Origin: Eulemur rufifrons
Taxonomy: Eukaryota > Chordata > Mammalia > Primates > Lemuridae
NCBI RefSeq assembly: GCF_041146395.1
Contig: NW_027182921.1
Span: forward strand, 500,001 to 564,000
Length of the DNA stretch: 64,000 nucleotides
Direction of reading: 5' to 3'
The notes beneath the pieces were generated by a model. That model did no database searches. It was not told where the DNA came from and worked only from the letters and a program-made list of their open reading frames with translations. Position numbers and translations under genes: made by a program. This document shows, piece by piece, positions 49,016 to 61,828 of the stretch (its first letter is position 1; every line of letters begins with the position of its first letter).

Positions 49016-49977
49016 TTCTTGCTTTCTTAGAGTTTAGAAAGCCTGCAATCCTCCCACGCCATGCGTGAAAGGAGGCTCTGCCACAGTGTCCTGCATGAAA
49101 CCCAGAGGCCCATACACTGCGTGCGGTAGAGTGGGTTCCCAGTGACCATCCCAGACACCTAACTTTGCCTCCTAGAGCATACAGGGCCCGTGCCCTAAGC
49201 ATAAACCCTACCCCTCACCCATAAGCCTAACCCACAACATAACACCTAACCCTGATCCTACTGCTCACCTTAACAGGTAAACCTCACCATAACCCTAACT
49301 TTAACCCCATATCTTAACGTTAATGCATGACACCCTGAGAACAAGCCCTATACCGTCATTATAACCCTACCTCCTAGCTATAACCGTAACACCTAATCCC
49401 TAATTCTGAAACGCCAACCCTAACCTTAACCCGACCAACAACACTAACACTAAACCTAACCCCTTACCCTAACCCTACGCCTAAAAGTAACCCTAACCAT
49501 TGATCCTTAGTCATAACCCCTAACCTTAACCCTAACCCTTAACCCTATTCCCAATCCTAACCATTAAACATAACCCTAACTCTTAACCCTAACCCTAACC
49601 TTTACCCTAATGCCTAGAGATCTAACCCCAACACTGACCTACAGTTAACACTAACCCCAACCCCTAATGCTAACCTTAAACCTGAACCAAGCTCCTAACC
49701 CTTAACCCTAACACTATCCCTAACCCCTAAGCCTAACCCCAACTGTTAACCCTCTAAACCTCACCCTGAATCCTAACCCTATCCCTTAACCCTAACCCCT
49801 AACCCTAACGCTAACTCCAACCCTAAACCTTACCCTGGCCCCCTAACCCAGACTTAACACCTTACCCCTAACACTAACTCTAACCCTAACCACTAATCCC
49901 TAGCACCTAACCCTGACTCGAAACCTAACCCCTAACACGAAAAACCCTAACCCCAACCCCAACCCTAATTCTCACAC

Positions 49978-50165
49978 TACTTCCATTCCCAGAGTGAAGC
50001 AAGCCTACAATACAGCCATGCCATGTGTGAGATGAGGCTCCGCCTGAGTCCTGCATGGAGGTCCTGTCCCAAGGCCCAGGGAATGATGTTGTGCTTTCGT
50101 GGTGACTCCGACCGCATCCCTCTCACCGTAGATTAACCAGGTCCTGTGCCCTTAAACTGACCGCT
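49978..50165. repeat. B2 core (non-telomeric spacer), first copy
   Basis: This segment of about 190 bp is free of CCCTAA hexamers. It aligns with the B1 core: 'agcaagcctacaat' corresponds to 'agaaagcctgcaat', 'gccatgtgtgagatgaggctc' to the matching GCCATG...GAGGCTC stretch, and 'gtcctgcatg' is common. The two cores are therefore diverged duplicates. It continues with unique sequence ('ggcccagggaatgatgttgt'). Confidence 0.85.
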
Positions 50166-50391
50166 AAAGCTAAGCCCTACCACCAACGCTAACCCCTGAC
50201 CCTGAACCTAAGCCCCGAGCCTAAAGCCCAACATTAACTCTAGACCCTTACCCTAAACCTAATCCCTAACCCTAATGCTAACCCCTAAACCCAACCCTAA
50301 CCGTGAACAGTAAACCTAACCCTAACCTCTAACATAAACCATAGCACATAACTCTAACCCTAAAACTAACCCTAACCCTAACCATAACCCA

Positions 50392-50403
50392 AAACCCTAA
50401 ATC
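50392..50403. repeat. Alu target-site duplication, left copy
   Basis: 'aaaccctaaatc' matches 'aaaccctaactc' at 50742-50753 in 11 of 12 positions. The target itself is telomere-like sequence. Its 12-bp length is supported by the exact unit-length arithmetic (2010 - 348 = 1662). Confidence 0.82.
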
Positions 50404-50740
<337 letters not shown>

Positions 50741-50741
50741 T

Positions 50742-50753
50742 AAACCCTAACTC
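50742..50753. repeat. Alu target-site duplication, right copy
   Basis: 'aaaccctaactc' pairs with 50392-50403. The supersatellite tail continues directly afterwards. Confidence 0.82.
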
Positions 50754-51025
50754 TTAACCTTAACACTAAGCGTTCACTCTCATGCTAACCTTTAATCCTA
50801 ACCCTAATCCTAATCTTCAACCCTAAACCTAACACTTAACCCTAACCCTGTACCACACTCTAACCCCTCATCTTAACCCTAACCGTAAACCTCAACCCTA
50901 AACCAAAGTGTAACCGTTAAATCTAAGAGTAACATTTAACCCTAACCCTAATCCCTAACCCTAAGCCCTCACCCTAACACTAAACTTCATATTTAACCCT
51001 AACCTTAACCCTAACCCTACATCTA

Positions 51026-52687
51026 ATTCTCAGACTTCTTGCTTTCTTAGAGTTTAGAAAGCCTGCAATCCTCCCACGCCATGCGTGAATGGAGGCTCTG
51101 CCACAGTGTCCTGCATGAAACCCAGAGGCCCATACACTGCGTGCGGTAGAGTGGGTTCCCAGCGACCATCACAGACACCTAACTTTGCCTCCTGGAGCAT
51201 ACAGGGCCCGTGCCCTAAGCATAAACCCTACCCCTCACCCATAAGCCTAACCCACAACATAACACCTAACCCTGATCCTACTGCTCACCTTAACAGGTAA
51301 ACCTCACCATAACCCTAACTTTAACCCCATATCTTAACGTTAATGCATGACACCCTGAGAACAAGCCCTATACCGTCATTATAACCCTACCTCCTAGCTA
51401 TAACCGTAACACCTAATCCCTAATTCTGAAGCGCCAACCCTAACCTTAACCCGACCAACAACAGTAACACTAACCCTAACCCCTTACCCTAACCCTACGC
51501 CTAAAAGTAACCCTAACCGTTGATCTTTCGTCATAACCCCAAACTTAACCTTAACCCTTAACCTATTCCCAATCCTAACCGTTAAACAGAACCCTAACTC
51601 TTAACCCTAACCCTAACCTTTACCCTAATGCCTAGAGATCTAACCCCAACACTGACCTACAGTTAACACTAACCCCAACCCCTAATGCTAACCTTAAACC
51701 TGAACCAAGCTCCTAACCCTTAACCCTAACACTATCCCTAACCCCTAAGCCTAACCCCAACTGTTAACCCTCTAACCCTCACCCTGAATCCTAACCCTAT
51801 CCCTTAACCCTAACCCCTAAACCTAATGGTAACTCCAACCCTAAACCTTACCCTGGCCCCCTAACCCAGACTTAACACCTTACCCCTAACACTAACTCTA
51901 ACCCTAACCACTAATCCCTAGCACCTAACCCTGACTCGAAACCTAACCCCTAACACGAAAAACCCTAACCCCAACCCCAACCCTAATTCTCACACTACTT
52001 CCATTCCCAGAGTGAAGCAAGCCTACAATACAGCCATGCCATGTGTGAGATGAGGCTCCGCCGGAGTCCTGCATGGAGGTCCTGTCCCAAGGCCCAGGGA
52101 ATGATGTTGTGCTTTCGTGGTGACTCAGACCGCACCCCTCTCACCGTAGATTAACCAGGTCCTGTGCCCTTAAACTGACCGCTAAAGCTAAGCCCTACCA
52201 CCAACGCAAACCCCTGACCCTGAAACTAAGCCCCGAGCCTAAAGCCCAACATTAACTCTAGACCCTTACCCTAAACCTAATCCCTAACCCTAATGCTAAC
52301 CCCTAAACCCAACCCTAACCGTGAACAGTAAACCTAACCCTAACCCCTAACACACACCATAGCACATAATTCTAACCCTAAATCTAACCCTAAGACTAAC
52401 CGTAAACCCTAACTCTTAACCTTAACCCTAAGCGTTAACTCTCACGCTAACCTTTAATCCTAACCCTAATCCTAATCTTCAACCCTAAACCTAACACTTA
52501 ACCCTAAACGTCTACCAAACCCTAACCCCTCATCTTAACCCTAACCGTAAACCTCAACCCTAAACCAAAGTGTAACTGTTAAATCTAAGAGTAACCTTTA
52601 ACCCTAACCCTAATCCCTAACCCTAAGCCCTCACCCTAACACTAAACTTCGTACTTAACCCTAACCATAATCCTAACCCCAAATCTA
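51026..52687. repeat. Telomere-like supersatellite, B unit (1662 bp)
   Basis: B1 core at 51026-about 51220, B2 core at 51986-about 52180, degenerate CCCTAA sequence between them and after. It has the same layout as 49016-51025 without the Alu. It is closest to the B unit at 56430: both read 'ccccaaacttaa' and 'aacctattcccaatcc' where the first B unit differs. It opens the first copy of the 5.4-kb B-A-A block. Confidence 0.93.
51986..52180. repeat. B2 core (non-telomeric spacer), second copy
   Basis: Nearly identical to 49978-50165 ('ttctcacactacttccattc' through 'ggtcctgtgcccttaaactg'). It differs at a few sites, such as 'gccggagtcc' against 'gcctgagtcc'. Confidence 0.88.
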
Positions 52688-54552
52688 ATTCTCAGACTTC
52701 TTGCTTTCTTAGAGTTTAGAAAGCCTGCAATCCGCCCATGCCATGCGTGAAAGGAGGCTCTACCACTGTGTCCTGCATGAAACCCACGGGCCCATACCCA
52801 GAGTATGATAGAGTGGGTTCCCGGGTACAATCCCAGCCCCCTAAACTCCCCCCGACCGCCTAATGCAGACAGGGCCCGTGCGCTAAGCATAAACAATACC
52901 TTTAACAGATAACCCTAACCCTGAACATAACACCCAACCCTGTTCCTATTTCTCCCCTTAACACGTAAACCTCACCATGATCCTAACTTTAACCTCTTAT
53001 GCTAACGTTAATGCATAACCCATTCCCTGAGAACAACCCCTATCCCATAATTCTAACCCTATCTACTAGTCATCACTGGAACACCTAATCCCTAACCCTA
53101 ATTCTAAACCGCTAACCCTACCCGGAACCCTACCTACAACCCTAACACTGACAGTAACCCTTACTTCTAACCCCAACGCTATGCCTAACAAAAACCCTAA
53201 CCCTTCACCCAAACCCCTAAGCCTTACGCTAACCCTTAACCCTAATCCTAATCCTAACCATTAAACCTAACCCTAGCTCTTAAAGATAACCCTAAACCTT
53301 ACCCTCACGACTAGACCTAACCCTGACACTAACCTAACACCTAACCCTAACCAGAACCCCTAAAGCTAATCCTGAACCCTATCCCTAACCCTAGCAGTAA
53401 ACTTTAACCCTAAACCTAAGCCCAACCCGTAACCCTAATCCTATCCTTTTACCCTAAAACTAACCCCTAAACCTAACACCTATACCTTACCCTAACTCTA
53501 ACCCCAGTCCTAATTCTAACCATACCCCTTCATAAAACACTAACTCCTAACAGCTAACCCTAACACTAACCAAAAACCCTAATCACTAATCCCTAACCTT
53601 AACGCTTAACCTTTACCCTAACCGTTAACCCTCACCCTAAATCTTAACACTGACCCTAACCTTCACCTTTAACTCTAAGCCTAACCCTTAACCCTACAGT
53701 AAGGAAGACCCTTAATGCTAATGGGATCCCTTATCCCTAACCCTAACACTACAGCTAAAAATAACCCTAACCTTTGATCCTTAAACCTAACCCCTAACAC
53801 TTACTTTAACCCCAAACCCTAACCCTAATCCTAAGCATTAAACCTAACCCTATCTCTTAACCCTAACGCTAGCCCTTACCCTAACGCCTAGATCTAACCC
53901 TAAATCTAACCTACCGCCTAATCCTAACCTTAAGCCCTAATGCTAACTCTAACCCTGAACCCTAAACCTACCCGTAACCCTTAACACTAACCCTATCTGT
54001 GAACCTTAACCCTGACCCTAACCATTACCCGCATCCAAGCATTTAACCCTGACCCTACCCCTAATCCTTAATGATAACCCTAACAATAAACCCTAACCCT
54101 AAGCCCAACACTTAACCCTAATCCTATCCCTTAACCCTAACCCTAACCCTAACCCTAATGCTAACCCCTAAACGTAACCCTAACCGTCACCAGTAAACCT
54201 AACCCTAACCTCTAACACAAACCACAGCACATAACTCTAACCCTAAAACTAACCCTAGCCCTAACCCTAAACCCTAACTCTTAACCTTAATCCTAAGCGT
54301 TAACTCTCACGCTAACCTTTAATCCTAACCCTAATCCTAATCTTCAACCCTAAACCTAACACTTAACCCTAAACCTGTACCAAACCCTAACCCTTCATCT
54401 TAACCCTAACCGTAAACCTCAACCCTAAACCAAAGTGTAACCGTTAAACCTAAGAGTAACCTTTAACCCTAACCCTAATCCCTAACCCTAAGCCCTCACC
54501 CTAACACTAAACTTCATCCTTCACTCTAACTATAATCCTAACCCGAAATCTA
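52688..54552. repeat. Telomere-like supersatellite, A unit (1865 bp)
   Basis: One core at 52688-about 52895 ('gggcccatacccagagtatg', 'gggcccgtgcgctaagcat'), then about 1.65 kb of degenerate CCCTAA-like repeats. It shares private variants with the unit at 58092, for example 'ctcaccatgatcctaac', which marks them as the same position in the duplicated B-A-A block. No B2 core is present. Confidence 0.93.
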
Positions 54553-56429
54553 ATTCTCAGACTTCTTGCTTTCTTAGAGTTTAGAAAGCCTGCAATCCGC
54601 CCATGACATGCGTGAAAGGAGGCTCTACCACTGTGTCCTGCATGAAACCCACGGGTGCATACCCAGAGTATGATAGAGTGGGTACCCGGGTACAATCCCA
54701 GCCCCCTAAACTCCCCCCGACCGCCTAATGCAGACAGGGCCCGTGCGCTAAGCATAAACAATACCTTTAACAGATAACCCTAACCCTGAACATAACACCC
54801 AACCCTGTTCCTCTTTCTCCCCTTAACACGTAAACCTCACTGTGCGCCTAACTTTAACCTCTTATGCTAACGTTAATGCATAACCCATTTCCTGAGAACA
54901 ACCCCTATCCCATAATTCTTACCCTATCTCCTAGTCATCACTGTGACACCTAATCCCTAACCCTAATTCTAAACCGCTAACCCTAACCGTAACCCTACCT
55001 ACAACCCTAACACTGACAGTAACCCTTACTTCTAACCCCAACGCTATGCCTAACAAAAACCCTATCCCTTGACCCTAACCCTTCACCCTAACCCCTAAGC
55101 CTTACCCTAACCCTTAACCCTAATCCTAATCCTAATCATTAAACCTAACCCTAGCTCTTAAAGCTAAGCCTAAACCTTATCCTCACGACTGGACCTAACC
55201 CTGACACTAATCTAACACCTAACCCTAACCAGAACCGCTAAAGCTAACCCTGAACCCAATCCCTAACCCTAGCAGTAAACTTTAACCCTAAACCTAAGCC
55301 CAACCCGTAACCCTAATCCTATCCTTTTACCCTAAAACTAACCCCTAAACCTAACCCCTATACCTCACCCTAACTCTAACCCCAGTCCTAATTCTAACCA
55401 TACCCCTTCATAAAACAGTAACTCCTAACCGCTAACCCTAACACTAACCAAAAACCCTAATCACTAATCCCCAACCCTAACGCTTAACCTTTACCCTAAC
55501 CGTTAACCCTCACCCTAAATCTTAACACTGACCCTAACCTTCACCTTTAACTCTAAGCCTAACCCTTAACCCCACAGTAAGGAAGACCCTTAATGCTAAT
55601 GGGATCCCTTATCCCTAACCCTAACACTATAGCTAAAAATAACCCTAACCTTTGATCCTTAAACCTAACCCCTAACACTTACTTTAACCCCAAACCCTAA
55701 CCCTAATCCTAAGCATTAAACCTAACCCTATCTCTTAACCCTAATGCTAGCCCTTACCCTAACGCCGAGATCTAACCCTAAATCTAACCTACCGCCTAAT
55801 CCTAACCTTAAGCCCTAATGCTAACTCTAACCCTGAACCCTAAACCTACCCGTAACTCTTAACACTAACCCTATCAGTGAACCTTAACCCTGACCCTAAC
55901 CATTACCCGCACCCAAGCATTTAACCCTGACCCTTCCCCTAATCCTTAATGATAACCCTAACACTAAACCCTAACCCTAATCCCAACACTTAACCCCAAT
56001 CCTATCCCTTAACCCGAACCCTAACGCTAATGCTAGCCCTAAACGTAACCCTAACCGTCACCAGTAAACCTAACACTAACCTTTAACACAAACAATAGCA
56101 CATAACTCTAACCCTAAAACTAACCCTAACCCTAACCCTAACCCTAAACCCTAACTCTTAACCTTAACCCTAAGCGTTAACTCTCACGCTAACCTTTAAT
56201 CCTAACCCTAATCCTAATCTTCAACCCTAAACCTAACACTTAACCCTAACCCTGTACCAAACCCTAACCCCTCATCTTAACCCTAACCTTAAAACTCAAC
56301 CCTAAAGCAAAGTGTAACCATTAAATCTAAGAGTAACCTTTAACCCTAACCGTAATCCCTAAGCCTAAGCCCTCACCCTAACACTAAACTTCATCCTTAA
56401 CCCTAACCATAACCCTAACCTTAAATCTA
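54553..56429. repeat. Telomere-like supersatellite, A unit (1877 bp)
   Basis: The core carries private variants 'cccatgacatgcg', 'acgggtgcatacc' and 'gtgggtacccggg', all repeated in the unit at 59951 and absent elsewhere. It also has the extra 'cccttgaccctaaccctt' stretch relative to 52688. It is the third member of the first B-A-A block. Confidence 0.93.
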
Positions 56430-58091
56430 ATTCTCAGACTTCTTGCTTTCTTAGAGTTTAGAAAGCCTGCAATCGTCCCACGCCATGCGTGAAAGGAGGC
56501 TCTGCCACAGTGTCCTGCATGAAACCCAGAGGCCCATACACTGCGTGCGGTGGAGTGGGTTCCCAGCGACCATCACAGACACCTAACTTTGCCTCCTAGG
56601 GCATACAGGGCCCGTGCCCTAAGCATAAACCCTACCCCTCACCCATAAACCTAACCCACAACATAACACCTAACCCTGATCCTACTGCTCACCTTAACAG
56701 GTAAACCTCACCATAACCCTAACTTTAACCCCATATCTTAATGTTAATGCATGACACCCTGAGAACAAGCCCTATACCGTCATTATAACCCTACCTCCTA
56801 GCTATAACCGTAACACCTAATCCCTAATTCTGAAGCGCCAACCCTAATCTTAACCCGACCAACAACAGTAACACTAACCCTAACCCCTTACCCTAAACCT
56901 ACGCCTAAAAGTAACCGTAACCATTGATCCTTCGTCATAACCCCAAACTTAATCCTAACCCTTAACCTATTCCCAATCCTAACCATTAAACAGAACCCTA
57001 ACTCTTAACCCTAACCCTAAGCTTTACCCTAATGCGTAGAGATCTAACCCCAACACTGACCTACAGTTAACACTAACCCCAACCCCTAATGCTAACCTTA
57101 AACCTGAACCAAGCTCCTAACCCTTAACCCTAACACTATCCCTAACCCCTAAGCCTAACCCCAACTGTTAACACTCTAACCCTCACCCTGAATCCTAACC
57201 CTATCCCTTAACCCTAACCCCTAAACCTAATGCTAACTCCAACCCTAAACCTTACCCTGGCCCCCTAACCCAGACTTAACACCTTACCCCTAACACTAAC
57301 TCTAACCCTAACCACTAATCCCTAGCACCTAACCCTGACTCGAAACCTAACCCCTAACACGAAAAACCCTAACCCCAACCCCAACCCTAATTCTCACACT
57401 ACTTCCATTCCCAGAGTGAAGCAAGCCTACAATACAGCCATGCCATGTGTGAGATGAGGCTCCACCGGAGTCCTGCATGGAGGTCCTGTCCCAAGGCCCA
57501 GGGAATGATGTTGTGCTTTCGTGGTGACTCAGACCGCACCCCTCTCACCCTAGATTAACCAGGTCCTGTGCCCTTAAACTGACCGCTAAAGCTAAGCCCT
57601 ACCACCAACGCTAACCCCTGACCCTGAAACTAAGCCCCGAGCCTAAAGCCCAACATTAACTCTAGACCCTTACCCTAAACCTAATCCCTAACCCTAATGC
57701 TAACCCCTAAACCCAACCCTAACCGTGAACAGTAAACCTAACCCTAACCCCTAACACACACCATAGCACATAACTCTAACCCTAAATCTAACCCTAAGCC
57801 TAACCGTAAACCCTAACTCTTAACCTTAACCCTAAGCGTTAACTCTCACGCTAACCTTTAATCCTAACCCTAATCCTAATCTTCAACCCTAAACCTAACA
57901 CTTAACCCTAAACTTCTACCAAACCCTAACCCCTCATCTTAACCCTAACCGTAAACCTCAACCCTAAACCAAAGTGTAACTGTTAAATCTAAGAGTAACC
58001 TTTAACCCTAACCCTAATCCCTAACCCTAAGCCCTCACCCTAACACTAAACTTCATCCTTAACCCTAACCATAATCCTAACCCCAAATCTA
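56430..58091. repeat. Telomere-like supersatellite, B unit (1662 bp)
   Basis: B1 core at 56430-about 56620 and B2 core at 57390-about 57582. The length is identical to the 51026 unit, with which it shares diagnostic variants. It opens the second copy of the B-A-A block. The first spacer reads 'gcggtggagtggg' where the other B units read 'gcggtagagtggg'. Confidence 0.93.
57390..57582. repeat. B2 core (non-telomeric spacer), third copy
   Basis: Matches the copies at 49978 and 51986, with small changes such as 'ctccaccggagtcc' and 'ctcaccctagattaacc'. Confidence 0.88.
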
Positions 58092-59950
58092 ATACTCAGA
58101 CTTCTTGCTTTCTTAGAGTTTAGAAAGCCTGCAATCCGCCCATGCCATGCGTGAAAGGAGGCTCTACCACTGTGTCCTGCATGAAACCCACGGGCCCATA
58201 CCCAGAGTATGATAGAGTGGGTTCCCGGGTACAATCCCAGCCCCCTAAACTCCCCCCGACCGCCTAATGCAGACAGGGCCCGTGCGCTAAGCATAAACAA
58301 TACCTTTAACAGATAACCCTAACCCTGAACATAACACCCAACCCTGTTCCTATTTCTCCCCTTAACACGTAAACCTCACCATGATCCTAACTTTAACCTC
58401 TTATGCTAACGTTAATGCATAACCCATTCCCTGAGAACAACCCCTATCCCATAATTCTAACCCTATCTGCTAGTCATCACTGGAACACCTAATCCCTAAC
58501 CCTAATTCTAAACCGCTAACCCTAACCGGAACCGTACCTACAACCCTAACACTGACAGTAACCCTTACTTCTAACCCCAACGCTATGCCTAACAAAAACC
58601 CTAACCCTTCACCCAAACCCCTAAGCCTTACGCTAACCCTTAACCCTAATCCTAATCCTAACCATTAAACCTAACCCTAGCTCTTAAAGATAACCCTAAA
58701 CCTTACCCTCACGACTAGACCTAACCCTGACACTAACCTAACACCTAACCCTAACCAGAACCCCTAAAGCTAATCCTGAACCCTATCCCTAACCCTAGCA
58801 GTAAACTTTAACCCTAAACCTAAGCCCAACCCGTAACCCTAATCCTATCCTTTTACCCTAAAACTAACCCCTAAACCTAACCCCTATACCTCACCCTAAC
58901 TCTAACCCCCGTCCTAATTCTAACCATACCCCTTCATAAAACACTAACTCCTAACTGCTAACCCTAACACTAACCAAAAACCCTAATCACTAATCCCTAA
59001 CCTTAACGCTTTAACCTTTACCCTAACCGTTAACCCTCACCCTAAATCTTAACACTGTCCCTAACCTTCACCTTTAACTCTAAGCCTAACCCTTAACCCT
59101 ACAGAAGGAAGACCCTTAATGCTAATGGGATCCCTTATCCCTAACCCTAACACTACAGCTAAAAATAACCCTAACCTTTGATCCTTAAACCTAACCCCTA
59201 ACACTTCCTTTAACCCCAAACCCTAACCCTAATCCTAAGCATTAAACCTAACCCTATCTCTTAACCCTAACGCTAGCCCTTACCCTAACGCCTAGATCTA
59301 ACCCTAAATCTAACCTACCGCCTAATCCTAACCTTAAGCCCTAATGCTAACTCTAACCCTGAACCCTAAACCTACCCGTAACCCTTAACACTAACCCTAT
59401 CTGTGAACCTTAACCCTGACCCTAACCATTACCCGCATCCAAGCATTTAACCCTGACCCTACCCCTAATCCTTAATGATAACCCTAACACTAAACCCTAA
59501 TCCTAAGCCCAACACTTAACCCTAATCCTATCCCTTAACCCTAACCCTAACCCTAATGCTAACCCCTAAACGTAACCCTAACCGTCACCAGTAAACCTAA
59601 CCCTAACCTCTAACACAAACCACAGCACATAACTCTAACCCTAAAACTAACCCTAGCCCTAACCCTAAACCCTAACTCTTAACCTTAATCCTAAGCGTTA
59701 ACTCTCACGCTAACCTTTAATCCTAACCCTAATCCTAATCTTCAACCCTAAACCTAACACTTAACCCTAAACCTGTACCAAACCCTAACCCTTCATCTTA
59801 ACCCTAACCGTAAACCTCAACCCTAAACCAAAGTGTAACCGTTAAACCTAAGAGTAACCTTTAACCCTAACCCTAATCCCTAACCCTAAGCCCTCACCCT
59901 AACACTAAACTTGATCCTTCACCCTAACCATAATCCTAACCCTAAATCTA
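58092..59950. repeat. Telomere-like supersatellite, A unit (1859 bp)
   Basis: Counterpart of 52688-54552 in the second B-A-A block, offset about 5404. Shared variants include 'ctcaccatgatcctaac' and 'tcttaaagataaccc'. Private changes include 'aatactcagac' at the core start and 'ctacagaaggaagaccc' (two-base loss). Confidence 0.93.
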
Positions 59951-61828
59951 ATTCTCAGACTTCTTGCTTTCTTAGAGTTTAGAAAGCCTGCAATCCGCCC
60001 ATGACATGCGTGAAAGGAGGCTCTACCACTGTGTCCTGCATGAAACCCACGGGTGCATACCCAGAGTATGATAGAGTGGGTACCCGGGTACAATCCCAGC
60101 CCCCTAAACTACCCCTGCCTGCCTAATGCACACAGGGCCCGTGCGCTAAGCATAAACAATACCTTTAACAGATAACCCTAACCCTGAACATAAAACCCAA
60201 CCCTGTTCCTCTTTCTCCCCTTAACACGTAAACCTCACTGTGCCCCTAACTTTAACCTCTTATGCTAACGTTAATGCATAACCCATTTCCTGAGAACAAC
60301 CCCTATCCCATAATTCTTACCCTATCTCCTAGTCATCACTGTGACACCTAATCCCTAACCCTAATTCTAAACCGCTAACCCTAACCGTAACCCTACCTAC
60401 AACCCTAACACTGACAGTAACCCTTACTTCTAACCCCAACGCTATGCCTAACAAAAACCCTATCCCTTGACCCTAACCCTTCACCCTAACCCCTAAGCCT
60501 TACCCTAACCCTTAACCCTAATCCTAATCCTAATCATTAAACCTAACCCTAGCTCTTAAAGCTAAGCATAAACCTTACCCTCACGACTGGACCTAACCCT
60601 GACACTAATCTAACACCTAACCCTAACCAGAACCGCTAAAGCTAACCCTGAACCCTATCCCTAACCCTAGCAGTCAACTTTAACCCTAAACCTAAGCCCA
60701 ACCCGTAACCCTAATCCTATCCTTTTACCCTAAAACTAACCCCTAAACCTAACCCCTATACCTCACCCTAACTCTAACCCCAGTCCTAATTCTAACCATA
60801 CCCCTTCATAAAACAGTAACTCCTAACCGCTAACCCTAACACTAACCAAAAACCCTAATCACTAATCCCCAACCCTAACGCTTAACCTTTACCCTAACCG
60901 TTAACCCTCACCCTAAATCTTAACACTGACCCTAACCTTCACCTTTAACTCTAAGCCTAACCCTTAACCCTACAGTAAGGAAGACCCTTAATGCTAATGG
61001 GATCCCTTATCCCTAACCCTAACACTATAGCTAAAAATAACCCTAACCTTTGATCCTTAAACCTAACCCCTAACACTTACTTTAACCCCAAACCCTAACC
61101 CTAATCCTAAGCATTAAACCTAACCCTATCTCTTAACCCTAATGCTAGCCCTTACCCTAACGCCTAGATCTAACCCTAAATCTAACCTACCGCCTAATCC
61201 TAACCTTAAGCCCTAATGCTAACTCTAACCCTGAACCCTAAACCTACCCGTAACCCTTAACACTAACCCTATCCGTGAACCTTAACCCTGACCTTAACCA
61301 TTACCCGCACCCAAGCATTTAACCCTGACCCTACCCCTAATCCTTAATGATAACCCTAACACTAAACCCTAACCCTAAGCCCAACACTTAACCCCAATCC
61401 TATCCCTTAACCCTAACCCTAACCCTAATGCTAACCCCTAAACGTAACCCTAACCGTCACCAGTAAACCTAACCCTAACCTCTAACACAAACCATAGCAC
61501 ATAACTCTAACCCTAAAACTAACCCTAACTCTAACCCTAACCCTAAACCCTAACTCTTAACCTTAACCCTAAGCGTTAACTCTCACGCTAAACTTTAATC
61601 CTAACCCTAATCCTAATCTTCAACCCTAAACCTAACACTTAACCCTAACCCTGTACCAAACCCTAACCCCTCATCTTAACCCTAACCGTAAACCTCAACC
61701 CGAAACCAAAGTGTAACCGTTAAACCTAAGAGTAACCTTTAACCCTAACCCTAATCCCTAACCCTAAGCCCTCCCCCTAACACTGAACTTCATCCTTCAC
61801 CCTAACCATAATCCTTACCCTAAATCTA
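59951..61828. repeat. Telomere-like supersatellite, A unit (1878 bp)
   Basis: Counterpart of 54553-56429 at an offset of about 5398. It has the shared marker variants 'gacatgcg', 'gggtgcatac' and 'gtgggtacccggg'. Private changes in the core are 'aaactacccctgcctgcc' and 'aatgcacacaggg'. Confidence 0.93.
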
